From Malurus cyaneus samueli (Eukaryota; Chordata; Aves; Passeriformes; Maluridae): a stretch of DNA of 64,000 nucleotides. Under the pieces are notes generated by a model. The model ran no database searches and was not told the origin of the DNA. It worked only from the letters and a program-made list of their open reading frames with translations. Position numbers and translations under genes: made by a program. Below, piece by piece: positions 38,255 through 52,400 of this stretch. The number at the start of each line of letters is the position of its first letter. The stretch's first letter is position 1. The stretch covers positions 40,441,358 through 40,505,357 of the forward strand of contig CM019218.1 in assembly GCA_009741485.1 (NCBI GenBank). The letters are read 5' to 3'.

Positions 38255-38650
38255 TGAAACCATGCTTGAACACTGGCAGTCTATTTTGGCCAGCTTATTT
38301 GAAGACAGAATTAGGTTGATGAGAGTACAGCATGAGAAACAAAGATGATGAATGGGGGAAACAGGGCTTAAACATCAAGAGAGAAAAAAGCATGATTTAT
38401 TTAATGTCGAGAAAATATTAAGAGGAGATATGATTGAAGTATTTATAATAGCCACGGGTTATAAAAAATAAGCTCAGTGACTAATTCTTAGATTGTTGGG
38501 CAGATCAGAACTAAAGGCGACAAGGGTAAAAGGGAATAGATGCAAGACAAATTTAATGAAACACTTCTCAGAAAGAAGAGAAAATAGGTAAAATGATGTC
38601 TCATGGCTAAATTTAAACAAAAGCTGGGGGACTGTATGGGCTGGGCAAAA
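38255..38650 (+). mobile_element. Ancient CR1-like LINE fragment in the intron
   Basis: Old CR1 sequence in consistent order on the plus strand: TTGAACACTGGCAGTCTATT (standing for TGTGTCCAGTTCTGG), AAGATGATGAATGGGGG, AATATTAAGAGGAGATATGA (standing for AGACTGAGGGGAGACATGAT), then AGGCGACAAGGGTAAAAGGG. The divergence is high, so it is an early insertion. It is antisense to LDLRAD3. Confidence 0.6.
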
Positions 38651-38696
38651 GCTTCTAGGGAGCATAATTTGAAATAGCTGAGACATGTTTCCATTT

Positions 38697-38710
38697 ACAC
38701 ACACACACAC
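38697..38710. repeat. (AC)7 microsatellite
   Basis: Seven AC units in the intron, just past the ancient CR1 fragment. Confidence 0.9.
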
Positions 38711-39839
38711 GAGCATCTGCTGCAATTTTAAAAATCATTCTCAAAGCAAGAAAGGTCAAGAGTTTATCTAATCTGAAACAGGAAGAAACAAAACCATCTA
38801 GTACTACTCGTTTATACTGCAGAAGCAAATGGCCAACTATAGTATTTTTTTATAGTACCATTCCTTTAAGTATTTAGAGACAAATCACATAAATGTTACA
38901 GTAATCCAACAAGATAGGTAAGCCTACTCCTTACCTAAAAGGCAAGACTTAAATTAATAAAATGATTCCCTTCAAGTTACAGAGATAAAGATTGTCAGCC
39001 AGGATCAGAAATTGGGAGTTCTCAGCTTCCATCAGCCATACTCTGCTCTCCATACACACACACTTTAATGAATTATTTACTTTTTCTTTACTATCAAAGA
39101 GGAGGCAGCTTTATTGCTTTACTCTTAAGGTGCACCTAATTATCCTTAAGCAATTCACTACTGTCCTCCCCAGCACTCTGTGGTATTTTAACAAGCTGTC
39201 TAGATAATGTTCACACGTTAAAGACAGAGACTGATTTAATATGTTTATGTTTCAGCTTAAAAGTTGTCTAAACACAAATCAGGAAAGAAAAGAAAAAAGA
39301 AAAAGGGACCAAATTACGTAGGATTCTAGAGTAAGTGGAACATACCAAATATCTAGAAATTATTGAATAAAAATAACCACAATAAACATACTCGTCTGCA
39401 TGACTCCTTGCTCCATTTACAAACAACTTTTCTTTAATTTTTCAGCTAGTTTTGTTTCTTTGTTTTTTTTAGATAAAGACCCCATTAACAAAGACCTCTG
39501 GATGCTAAAGGCCTGACTGATTGTAACATCACTCTGTATAGCAGTCACTGTTGCCTTGTGCTTGGTGGTTCTGCTGCCTCACGCTTCCCTGTGCAATTCA
39601 ACATTTCTCTCTTTGAACATTTTAAATACACAAACAATAAATGGTAAAATTTGCTTTCATCGGGCTTTTCACAAAAGTTTCGAGAGTTATAAAATTGGAA
39701 CATAATGGTTACCGGTGATTCAAAAAATGACAGATGACCTGGGAGACCTCCACCTAGGAAAAAATAAATCCTAAAATGCAATTTTCAAACACTGGGGTGT
39801 AACTAGCCTGCCTTGGGAGTGTCACTGCAGTTTTGAAGG

Positions 39840-40110
39840 GATTAAAACAAAGAGCAGTCTCCATAACTAAGCCAGCTAAAAGTTTAATTAAATACAATTG
39901 CTTGCTGTGCTTCCCTTCCCCAAACAGCCTCATGCATATTCATCACTGTAATTACAGCAGTAAAAACCTCCACAACTAATTATGCCATGCTTCTCATCTT
40001 CTATATGCCTGGAATTTTTCACATAATTACTACTGAAATTAATTGCAAGTTAGTTAATTTTGCACTTTGTCCTTTCAAGCTTAATCGAAAATTAAAATTT
40101 TTCAAACCAG
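39840..40110. promoter_or_regulatory. Candidate conserved non-coding element (intron)
   Basis: Dense TAATTA-type sites (TTTAATTAAAT, GTAATTACAG, CATAATTACT, AATTAATTGC, AGTTAATTTT) and a POU-like ATGCATATTCAT at 39932-39943. No repeats and no ORF. This is the densest homeodomain-site cluster I noticed in the window. Confidence 0.35.
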
Positions 40111-43100
40111 TCATTCTTGAAAGCATGGTGCTTTTACCTCAGATGGTGCCATAACCAAAATGTTATTTTAATGGGTTTTAGTAATATAGCATAGAAGAGT
40201 ACCGTAAATTTTATAATTTAAAATTAGAGAATGTTGCTCTAATACATACATACCATATGCTTGGCAGTGCTGCACTCTCCACAGAATATTCAGCCTGCCC
40301 AGTGCCACTTGGCCTTTTGTGCAGTGCATTAGCATGCCATCCCTGGAGACATAGACTACTATCAGCCCCAGCTAACTCAGATCAAGCTCAAACCTGCAAT
40401 TTTATTTGACTATGTTTTAAGCACTGTGCCTAATAGTTCAAGGGTAACTGATGATTTTGGATGTCCAATCCTACAATTCATTTTGAAAAAGTAACAAACA
40501 TTTCCTCCCTTGTGAAGCAGGGAAGAGAGGAAGAGCCAAAGTTTGACTTGGTCTAGAAAAATTTTGACTTAGCCCAAGGAGAACAGTCTCCTCATCTTCT
40601 AGGGCAGACTCTGTAGTCAACTGTGATGTATTGATTTGGGAGTGCCTTTAATGAAGGACACTGTACAATACAAAATCTTGCTGCTGATTACAGAAGCATC
40701 TAAATCCTATGCTGTGACAGCAGACAAGATGGGGGCCACGTACTCCAAGAGGATCAGTGACACATCTCAGCAAACCAGAGGACATTTCCAGGGCTCACAC
40801 CATATAGCTCCATGTAACTCAATCTATTATTAATATTATTTTCATTTAAATCTATATCCTTAGGACCTTATAACAGTCATAATATTAGGGGGCTTTGCCT
40901 CTTAAAATAAATCATTATTGTTTTAAACAAAGTCTGTATTTCAAATACCTCTTCAATCTTAACTTCAAAGCTTCAAAGCTTCAATCTTCCTGTGTTTAAT
41001 CAAATCCATTTTTTTCAGCTGTCAAGAAACCTTGCAAATTTCTAATCAGATAAGAAGATTTTCAAAAGCACAAGAAGTTTTCTAAGAGAGCACTTGTTCC
41101 TTACTCCTACACAGTCTCTATAAACCACTGACTCAATGCGTAAATTTTCTCTTACAAACTTTCATTTTCAGTTTTTGTAGAATCTTTCAGTTCTGAAGAA
41201 ATATTCCCATTTCTGTAGAATGGTTCAATATCTTGTTGCAATGAAAATCAGGGCAGCTAAGGAGTAATTAAAAAGGTAATTAAAAAGAAAAAGACATGGA
41301 AAGTCAGGAGCCCAAGAATGCCAAGAAAGTTCTTTTAGCAAGTGTCATGAAGAGCTATGACAAGTGATCCCTTACCAGGAAAGCAAATGAATGAAGTATT
41401 TGTTCTGTCTCAGTAGACTAAAAGGTGCCTGGAAGTATCTGTGAACCTGAGAGCCCCAAGTGTATTATTAACTAGCAGGTTCTGAACAAACTAGACTGGA
41501 ACAGTGTCAGAAAGCAATGATTTCTGTTTAATAGATAATTTGCAATTCAGTGGGAAAAATCCCAACTTGTTTACGTTGTCCAATTTAAAAGTGAAGCAAA
41601 CCATAAATTCAGTTGTGCATTTAAAAGTGGAGCAAATTATAAATTCCGTTGAGCAGTTTTATAGACTCACTATGGTTAAATACTTCTAGCCACATAAAAT
41701 TGCAAAGCTCTTTGTAAACCAGTCTCAAATTTTTTTAACCAAAAAAACTTAATTCTGCTTGTGGCTAGCACATGTTACACAAATGTATACACAAAAACAC
41801 AACGAATGATTTGGTGTGAAATTAATTTTTTGTACTCTGCACCTTTATCTGAAGGATGTCTTCTACGCTCTTATTCAAACTTCAAAAAACACAATGCTTC
41901 AAAAATTTAATGCCAGTGCAGATCTAAGGATTGCTCAGTGTCTACCTACATACTACACTGAGAAACACTTTCAAAACCTAAAAAGAACAAGAAAAAAAAA
42001 AGAAGCAAAATCAGATTCTGTCAGTCCTACAAATGTTGACAGTCATTTATTTCAACTACCCCACTACAATACTTCTGCTTTAATTAAACATTAAATCAGT
42101 CAAGTAGGCATGCAGATTTAATTACTGCTGTGGTTTAAAATGAGCTTATTTTCCCTTGAAGCCAGTGAAGGTTAGCAGGATGACCTCAGTATAATGGAAA
42201 ATCCTCAGTCTGGCAGGATGCTGGACACGAACTTGTCCCTTATGGCACAGTTTAAATATCATTCCCAGTAATACAACACTCACAAAGAAGTGCTGGTATA
42301 ACAAGTTTAATTCAAGCATACCTGAGGTCTTTGGCAACTGAGTATTTGATGGAAATAAATCAACCTATTTTAAGTTTATAGCCTATTCTGCCTTAACTTT
42401 TCAGCTCACTAAGAGCGGACCTGATGCAGAAGTCCCCAAACATTTTCATGTTTGAGTGATACTTTTCTGACTCACTATTGTGACCATCTCACTCAGCCAC
42501 CTTGGTTGAGGAGTCAGGGTCAGGTCACTTCAAGAGAAGTGGTCAGAGCACTCAGAGGGGACAATGGGTGGTACAGGAAAGGGGAAAGAAAAAAGGAGTC
42601 TTTTAGGCCACATGGCATCAGGTTAAAGTGTTTCCCATCAGATAAGAAAGTGGGGATTGTCACCTTGAGCAGAGTCTCTGCCTGTTCACACCAGGGGCTT
42701 GGAAGAGACCAAAAACACACCCACCACAATGATGGTAAGAAGTTCCGTTCTCTCCTGAGTTATGTCCTACAAGGATTTCTGGGATAGCTGTCAGCAATCT
42801 GAAACCCACCCACTGGTTCCCAGACCTCTGTGCATGACTTCATCCCTTTTCTGCACTAAGATTTTTGACCAAGAATCTCAAAGACTGTATGTCAGATGCA
42901 GACAGTGATTATGGTTCTGGGCAAAATCCAGGCAATGAAAGCAATTACTTGCTTAGTGATAGATCTGAGTAGTTGAAAACAGGGCAAAGCTGTTTAGTAG
43001 GAAGCAACTACAGACATTTGTATTTATTAAAAAAACATAAGTATTCAGTGAAAAAGCAAGAGGCAGCTGAGAAGGTACTTAGTAATACAGTCCTCTTGCA

Positions 43101-45379
43101 TTCAAAATTTGCAGATGTTCCTGAGTATCTTTGCAACCCTACTCTAATACTCTGTCTAGACAAAAACACCATAGAATGTATAACATATGACACTTTCTAC
43201 ATCCTCTGTGGGGATTAAGAAATAAATCAGGTTTTCAGACTCAGAAAAATTGCATTCTTTGAAAGTGACTTGCCAAATTTCAGTAAAGGAAAGGTTTTCT
43301 GCCCTTGGGAATAAACCCATGATGCTTTAAGGATGAGTATCAAGAGATCATATCCAGGAAAATAACTGAACCAGCCTTGAAGTAATAGGACCTGTAGAGA
43401 TCAAGGAGAAAACAATGACATTCTACACTGCACACCCTCTTTTCAATGCTGCATCTTACACAAACACTCCAAACTTGACACTCATTGTACAGAACAAATA
43501 TTATGCATGTTCTCCACTGCATGCTAATTCCATAACAGAACTGCAGCATTATGACATTTTACACAAAATCAGTATTCTTCTATTCTTCTAAAGAATATTA
43601 TCTTCTTCTGATAACAAAGGAAATTGGAGTTGTGTGATTCTTTCCTCTTCCCCAAATTACTGAACCTTCCTAACCTTTAGGTTGTGGCCTAACAATTACA
43701 GAGTTCACCCAGGAAACAGGACATTCCCAGTCTCATCTCTTCTGCAAGGACTGCTTCTGCTTTTATGTACATGAAATACATGAACAGAGCTGCCTCTTCC
43801 CATGTCACTTTTGCATCATCCTTCCTCTTTCTACCCCTTAGCAGCCCAAGGACTCTCCAATTCTCTCCTACAAAGCAATGAAAAGTGTTTCCCCCAAGAT
43901 ACCCTGAAGCTGCAGAGTTCAAGGCTCTTTCAAGGTGTTTTCCTCTTAGTCATTTTAGGATGAGGGCAGCAAAGTGTTCCAAGGTGTTCCGTTCTCCAAC
44001 AAAGATTCAACAAACCATGATAGAGGATGAAAGGGGAAATCAGCTTATTCTGGGTCTTTCTGAGCAAAGTGGATGCAAATGTTCATTTTCTGTCGGAACT
44101 CAATCCTATCTGTGCATGTGAGTCCTCCACCTTGGGAGTCTTTGGTAAATGAACTCCAGCTGAGAGCATCGCAGTCAGACACGTGTGAAACCAAAGCCAA
44201 ACTGCTTTGCCCCACCCAAATGGAAGCAGATACAGAACACTTCAGCTGCATTAATCCAGGTCCCTTTTTGGACTAACTGCTTGTTGTACCTCAGTGGCAC
44301 AGATCTTTCAAAACCACATCCTTCTCCTTCTGTTGTCTCGACCATTACCATCAGCAACAAACTTTCTTTCTGACTACGTCTTTGGCATAGTTTCTTTGTT
44401 GAAACTCTAAATGTAATAATTCATTTCATAATACAGAGCATTTCACTTAATGAACTGTACATCCTTATTTAACAATCCTTTATACTGCACTGCACTTTTA
44501 ATAATGGGCTGAATGAAAAAAATCTACTGCATTACATCATACAAGGCAAATACTTTCTTAAATAAGGAAAATTTCCATTAATCTGAAGCCCACAGACCAA
44601 CTTCATCTGTTCTATTTACTTGGTGAATGCATACCACAAAGCATAAGCATTTGCCATGGCAATACATGGTATGTGATAAACATCTTAAATACTTCATGCA
44701 AATTTCTTCTTTTCCAGCACAGGAAAGCTCCTATTCATCCTATACCATGAATTTTTAACAATTCAAGGGGTGAGGTGACTTAAATAAATCCTAACTGAGA
44801 CAGAATTGTGTAGAAACAGTCCCGAGCTCCTACTTCCTCCTATAACTAATGACACCCTTATAAAACACAATAGTACATACTTTTTTACCATTTTTCTTGA
44901 CAGTAAAACAGGTATCGAGAATTTTCCTTTCACCCCTTCCGACAAACTCACCCACTCTGACAAACTCCTGATCATTAAAATATCATAAAAAGATGCAAGC
45001 AAATGCTTTCATCTGTCTAGAAGAATATTCTGAACTGAGCTGAAAAGCAAGAAACAGACCTCCACTATTCAAGCCACAATGTGTCCATGGATGAAATCTG
45101 CTGCTCATTACTGAAAGCTTTTTGGCAGGAAGAAAACATGCCAGGAACCCATTCTCCAGTAATGTATGTACACGTATATGAAAAAAAAGGAACATATCTT
45201 TTAAGACTGTAATAATGTTCACTTTTGATTGCTCTGGTAAAACAATTAACAATAAAACTGGACTGCTGAACTAAAAAAAATTAACTTCCTACCCTTTCTA
45301 GTTAATAGGGATGCTTTTTCCTCAGAAAAATAATTAATTTTTCTATAGTATCCAGAGTGCAGGTTTGCTGTTCTGCCTT
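40111..45379. other. Intron stretch, mostly featureless
   Basis: Apart from the 36-bp tandem pair and A-rich tracts (for example near 41990-42001), I see no repeat family, exon or RNA gene. ORFs here reach only about 111 codons and look random. Confidence 0.55.
41583..41654. repeat. Tandem duplication of 36 bp
   Basis: Two adjacent 36-base units begin ATTTAAAAGTG and contain ATAAATTC. They differ at a handful of positions, so this is an older duplication than the 62.6-kb one. The period is a multiple of three inside a 61-codon chance ORF, which is not enough to call coding. Confidence 0.85.
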
Positions 45380-45740
45380 GTGGTTATACTGTGCATTTAA
45401 ATCATACACCATTTAAGATAAAATAATATGAAGTTTATGATCCTGTCGGTTTTTAAAAGCTAATGATATGTGCTACTTAAAGCAAACTGCAAGCCCAGTG
45501 GGAGGCATTATAATTAATACAGTTTGTTCAAAGAAAAACAAATGCAATTCCCCCTCATCTGTCAGCCAGCTGTACTGCAACCTGAATGCAAGGAACACGG
45601 AACAATAAAACAAATGTGTGAGAAAATCAGACAGAATTGGGGCTCGACAAAGAACAGCAGGAATATAAGCCAACCACACCAATATTAGGCAGGAAGATTT
45701 GAGTTTTGTAATAGCTATTTAATAAATATAAATTTTCACC
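45380..45740. promoter_or_regulatory. Candidate conserved non-coding element (intron)
   Basis: High-complexity, repeat-free block with TAATTAATAC, a paired E-box-like CATCTGTCAGCCAGCTGTAC and SOX-like ACAATAA motifs. A 69-codon minus-strand ORF crosses it but has no family resemblance. Confidence 0.3.
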
Positions 45741-48700
45741 ATCTGTTCTAGTTTCAGGTTTATCTTTCCTAGAAGAGATTCACAGGCAATTTTGAAATGC
45801 TCTCTCCTAAGGAGAGCTCTTCAGCTGTACTTATAAATTATGAGAGCTTGCAAATTAAAGCACAGAGGAAAAGCACAGTAAAAAACAGGGGAAAGAACAA
45901 AGAAGTTTGCACAGCAGAACAGGACATGGGAATTTATCCCCAGTCCCTAAATACACACCCACACCAATCAGTGGCATGCCATTAACCACTAATCTGATAT
46001 TGATTTTAATCTCATTCACACCAGATTAATTACTACAATACCATATGACTTACCACTCATTTAAAGTGGAGTATGTTATATACAGATCAGGTCCTTAACA
46101 CTTTGACAATCTTAATAGTGATTTCCCCCATGGCCACTAGTCTTGGAGAATTCCTCTCGGTAAGATCTACAAAGCCACTCTTTTAAATTTTTTTTTAAAC
46201 AGTAACAGCAACAAAACCTCAAGACTAGCTGTCAATGGTAGGGTCACAGTCCCTTCCTCTCCTGCTGAGGCCAAGTGATCCAAGAGCTACCAACTGAATA
46301 TTTAAGTTGAGGTGTATATAAATGTATGGCTGTGTATAAATTACCATGTCAGTAGCAACATATTGCTGGGCATGCCTTCACACACACAAGACTGCACAGC
46401 TTCATTTTCCTTCATTTATGACCAACACCTGTTTCTATGACTGATACTTACTTTTGAAAATTAAGGGAAATATTCAACCAGGTCTTCTCTACACTATTTA
46501 TAAAATTTACCTGGCCCATGAGAGGAGTGATTGCAAGAGGGGAACATCAAGAACCTTCCTCTAAGCACATTTCCCCTCAAACACAGGGTATGTTTTTTTT
46601 CTCATTGGGTTAGAAGGAAATGGGTGGGTAATGACATGCACTGTAGATCTATTTAGAAAATTCCTCAAAATCTAGCATACGTGAAGTTTTAAATAAATTA
46701 ATTATTCTCTCTTTCCCTCCCCCCACACCCTACAGACACAAAAGAAATCTAATTTATTCAAGTTCCAAAATTTATCTTGGTACAAAACCCGTAATAGCAT
46801 ATTATTTTTCAAGCAAAAGGGCAATTCTAAGACCACACAACTCAGAGAAACTCAGGATGGCAACCCTCAGAACCCAATCAGGTAAGTGCAAAACTGCCGT
46901 CACCACCAGCACCAGATCTCTTCCTCAGAGCTGGTAACTGGATTGCTCTAATTTTTGCTTAGCTCAGTATTACAGAGCTGTGTACATGACACATACATCG
47001 TACTTGTTTGGAAGTGTGACCATCATGAAAAAATGCAATAACAAATAACTGCTTTATTGCTCCTTGACTACTATAAATTTTAATAACTGTTCCAACCTCT
47101 ATTCTTCTCACTTGGCTTTCATACTCTTTAAGGGAATCATGTTTTTGCCTCACACAACACACTGACCCTGTTTGCTGGATTTTCAGCTTGACTGGTCCTT
47201 TCTTTAAACTGATGATTTAAAGTGGTAGACACTGTATTTCTACCACACTGATTCATGACAGAACTATTGATATATTTTAAATTTGGGTAATCTGAGGACT
47301 GTTTCACTTAGCTATGAACAGAAACTGAACAGAAGCAGCTGAATGAGAAACACTGAATATAGAATTCATATCAATCAACTGAATAACCACATAATATTTT
47401 ATGTGATGTGATGCTTATATTACTTCTTTTCAGTATGCACACAAACATATAAAACTCAGATTTGTCTTCAGAATGATAAATGGGTTTAAATCTTTATACT
47501 TTAGAAGTATCCTTTCAGACTCAACAACTTTTGAAGATGCTAAAACAAAACAGTGTCTTCTCATATAGATTATAAACAAGCAACAAACAAGAGCTGTTCT
47601 TTGTGGAGTTGAGGGGGGGCAAGAGCATCTTCATACACACACCAGCTTTGGATTGTCAATAAATGAAGAATCAATAAGCCTCCTCTCCCTAGTACCTGCA
47701 CAGCACTTGTGTCATCTCCCAAACTCCCCAGGGCTTGTATGTTGTAACTAAAGGGGAACAGAGGCTGCCATGTACACAGACTGTGTGAACATGATCATTA
47801 TAAAGATACTAACAAAGAAATTACTTTCCAAATAAAACCCCTCAGTAGAACACCAGATGCTTCTTCCTGCTGTTAATTAGTAACAGTAAAAATCCTCTCC
47901 CACCTCTGTAATAAAACAAAAGCCATTTTACCAAATGAGCCTCAGTGCCTTCTCTATTCTCATGTTTACTCCATATTTTGGCCTTCCTCACTGATTTACA
48001 ACAGAAATTCCTCTGTCTCTATCTATTTCCAAGAAGAGCTGCTCTGAATAAGCATAAATTTATCTTTTGAGGAGAAAAAATCCACAAATACTTTTAATTG
48101 CATTGTTTTAGTGAGCAGGTATTATTGTCTTCCTGATAATTAGTAGATTTAATTAATGAAGATGGCTTTTCCAAGAATTAAAATCTAACTTTCTAACGCA
48201 CACCAAGTTTAATGAAAAAAACCCAAGAAACACAAAATCAGAAACACTTCATTGTATGTGAAGTTAACATACTTACTCATCATAATTGTATGTCAAGACT
48301 ACAAAAAGGCTACCCATGACTTTTATCCTCTCAAGAGATAAAGATTATTTGTGTAAGCAAAAAATACCCAACAAAAAAACCCAAAACAAACCAGAGAATA
48401 AGAGACAAACTATTAACTTCCATTCATCATTATTTACTTGCACAGACGAAGCAAAGGAATTGGCTTAATCATGTTCTATTATTCTGATACTTCTATTTAA
48501 TTACTGGACTAATTTCAAATGAAAATGTAAAAATATGGAAAGGGATAAAAAAATTGATAGAGAGATTTAGAGGTCTGATAAGATAAATGCTTATTTTGCA
48601 AATATACTCTTGTCACCACAATATTTTTTTATACAACTCTAAACTGCTCCCTTACAGGAATTCACAGATGAAATGGATCTTCAGTATTAAACTATCTTCT

Positions 48701-49211
48701 TGCTGTTAAGAGGATTAACAAGGTATGAAAGAGTCTAATGTCTGTAATTAGCCTCTGTGGATCAGAAGGGGAACCACCTTTTTTCTGTTGCACTTGAAAT
48801 TGCTGATTGATACCAGCAACTTCCATACAGCAAGATGCCCATTTCACCCATGTGGAGGTCACAAAGCATTTCTACTGGCAGTCAGGGAAATGAAGTATTA
48901 AAAGCTTTTTGGAAAACTCCCCACACAGGAGCTCCACACTGATAGAAATGAAATAATCTACTAAGAGAAGCACAATTGGATCTGAACTGCAGCAGAATGA
49001 ACTGATAGCAGAATGCAATCAAGATCACCCTATTCCAAAAACACTTTGTTTCAGGACCCTGGGGAGCTGCATGAATTAACTCCTAACCATTCCAAGGGCA
49101 CATCCAAATGAAAAATGGATTCTCAACTTCTTCCTGAAAAATGTTTTCAAGTGAACTTGGACAGTATGTTTCTGTTCTGGTGGATATAAAAGACAAGACA
49201 CTAATTGTTAC
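45741..49211. other. Intron stretch without recognised features
   Basis: AT-rich, with no recognisable mobile element, exon or structured RNA. ORFs do not exceed about 67 codons. Confidence 0.55.
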
Positions 49212-49480
49212 TGTCTTTTTACAAGGGCATGTAGTGACAGGGCAAGGCAGAATGGCTCTAAACTGACAGTAGATTCAGAATAAGTACTAAGAAGAAATTC
49301 TTTACAGGGAGGGAGGTGAGACACTCAGAGAAGTCATGAGTGCCCCACCCTGTTCAAGGCCAAGCTGGATGAGGCTGAGCAAATTGATCCAGCAAAAAGT
49401 ATCCCTGCCCTGGCAGAGGGCTTGAAACTAGATGATCTTTGAAGTTCCTTTCAACGCAAGCCAGTCTATGATTCTTTGAT
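49212..49480 (+). mobile_element. CR1 LINE 3'-end fragment in the intron
   Basis: The plus strand has GGGCATGTAGTGACAGGGCA, TACTAAGAAGAAATTCTTTA, TTCAAGGCCAAGCTGGATGA and AACTAGATGATCTTTGAAGT, with terminal TCTATGATTCTTTGAT octamers. A small internal deletion has removed the usual CACTGGAACAGGTTGCC block. It is 5'-truncated and antisense to LDLRAD3. Confidence 0.93.
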
Positions 49481-52400
49481 TAAGTAAGCAATCAACAAAT
49501 AGTTTATAGAAATCCCCAACTATACCCTTTGAAGATAAAGGAAAAGCTTCTGCTATCTTAAAAATTTGGGAAAAAATATTATTGAGATAGAAACTTGCTG
49601 TAAGTCTATACTAGGATCATAGATGATCAAGGAACTAAATTCATTCTCTCAATTCTTTGATTAGATGGCCCAAGTGTCAAGGATGCTTTCTTTCATCTTC
49701 ATAATCTCTGTGACAATTACAGTGAGTCATGAAGCCTTTAGACAGATCATTCCTATATTTTTCCTCTAGCTAAAAGCAGAGTAGAAGTAGCAGAAAAGCA
49801 TTTTTAGAAATAAAAATTATATCTTCCTTATTTGCAAAACCAGTTGCCAACAATGCAGATCCTCTTAGTAACACTCAGAAGGATCAGAAGCAAGGAATAC
49901 CTTCATGTATTCAGCAAGTAAGCACTCTGAACTGCACTGTCAAATGCATGACTAAATGTCAGACTCCCTACAGCAGCTCTCTTCTTTCTCTGGAGGGTGC
50001 ATTCAGAAAGCTAAGCTCCACAAATAGACCCAGAAAATGCTTTTTCCCTAGGAAGATGCTCTGTTATAGAGGGATCATTAGAATAATTATAATAATAATA
50101 AAATAGCAGATTAAGATCACAAGACTTATCAGCAATAGCCTGCTCCTGAGTCTGTCAACACAGCCAAAGCTACACCAGCACAAGCAGCTGGGATGTTCTC
50201 ATTTACTTTGCAATTGGTCTAGAGCACAAACAGCAATAAATCCTGAAGCCATAATGGACTGGAAGATTCAGGATACAGAAATGACATTTAAACATCCTTC
50301 TTTACATCTCTGAAGATTAAGACAGCTCCTGCTTTTAGGTGAAGTCTATTCGGCACGAATGGTAACAAATCAAGCATGTAGTGAGTATGTGCTCACAGAT
50401 GGGGATTCAATACCTTTCCTAGATTAGTGACATTCTGCTGAGCCTCTGCTGTCCCAGCAAAAGTCTGCAGTCTGAAACCAAAAATACCTGGGCCATAATG
50501 CAAAGTGCTATTTTGGGTTAAGAAATTGCTTAAAAACAAGTGCCTGTGTTTGAAGACAATGTGTTGGATAGGTCTTACCAGTCTTTCTTCAGCTGACCTA
50601 AACTCCATGTTGCAATTAACAACAGAAGTATTGGCCAAATCTATACCTCTGACAGAACAGAGCACACTCCCAGGATTAATGATTCTGGAATCATGGTCTC
50701 ATATGATCCTATTCTCTGATACAAGGCAGTCTGAAGAAAGACAGTACTGATCATCTATCAGTATGCCTTATCCATGCGCATACATTTTAATTCTTTGGGG
50801 ATGAAAAACAGGGTTCGTTCATTTTAGGTTTATTCATTTGTACAGCTACTGGCTACTTCTAGAAATTCTGCTGTAGTTTAGGAGCAATATTATTACCATG
50901 GATCAGGGAACAAAAGAAATAGAGGGTAGAGAAACAATCACAGTCACACAGTTTGCATAGACAGTTATCACAAAGAAGGCAAAAAATGTATAGCATTAAA
51001 GGATGGAAACACAAAAAGCTTAATGTTAACCTGATGTGATGCCAAAGAAATAAAATAGATTGAAAAGAAAGTATTTGACAGTACATTCTCTGGATCATTA
51101 ACAATGTCTGAAAATACCCTTGGTCAGCAGCTTTCCTCAACACAAATGATCTGTTCAGAAAGGCAAGTCAGCCTCCCACTAAATCCTGATCAATAAAAAA
51201 CCCACAAGATACAGTAATGTCTTCTCTTGGTAAGTTAAATAACCAGTGCTTTGAAACTCTGACTAAGCATTTAAGTAAGGGAGCTAGCAACCAAAGTAGC
51301 AAAAAGCTATAGAGGTACATGAGGGAAGAGAAGAGAGGACAGAAGTTGGAAATAGCAGTGTGCAAGCTCCTTGTCAAAGCACCACTCATAAGCACTTGAT
51401 TCACACAGCTGATCTGAAAACTCATGTAAATAAATATTTCCTTTGGAAAAAATATCTACTTGGCATACAAGAATCAATCACATGATTACATGTTAATAGA
51501 CAGAAACAGAATGCTCTAAATGCATTTAATTACAGTAATGGAAACCAGAAGGGAAAACATTACCCACTGGAGTGACAGAGGCGATGGCAAATTATTCTGA
51601 TAGAAAATCAAACATATTATTCCAGAGCTTTCTATGTGTAGCCCAGAGAAAAATGATCTTCCCTTTACTAACAATTTTAAACACAAAACAAACTCAGCAC
51701 TTACATGATACCATTAAAAGCAAAACAGAAACTAAAATATAACTAGCATTATTCCAGCATGGCACAATTACATGAAAGGATGATAATTCCCTGTAGAGTG
51801 ACTATAACATGCCAGAAAAGCTCGGCCGCAACACAACCCAGAGCTGACTTCTTTATCTGTACCACAGAACCACATTAGCTCTTGAAACAAGCACAAACTT
51901 ACTTAGCAACAGCTCAAGACATTGCATTCATCCATGACAGAGGCCATGTAGCTGTCAACACAGGAAATTATATAGAACTCTGATACTCAAATGTGAAGTT
52001 TCTAATTTTAAATGTTCATCTTAAGAAAGGTCTAGCTCAATTTTTATACAGCAAAGTGTCTGAAGTGGCCTATTTTCAAGTCATAAAAATGTGATGAAAC
52101 AGGAATATCCACAGCAAAATATCTGGGGCAAAATATGGGAAGTATTTCAACATAATTTCAGCTTTCAAATCAATCTTTGTATTGGACATGGAGCAAAAAA
52201 GAAGTTCTAACTGTTAAAGCTCTAAGTGATGAGTTGAATATGCATGAAACAGAGCACGGAAAGTGAGTCCACGAGCAGCAGAGATGCTCTGGATCTGCTG
52301 CTCTCTGGAATGCAAGACCATGCTCAGTGCAGGAGATGGGAGGTTTTACTACCGAACACTCACATTGTAACTCACAAGTCTCCCCTGACAGCGAGACAGC

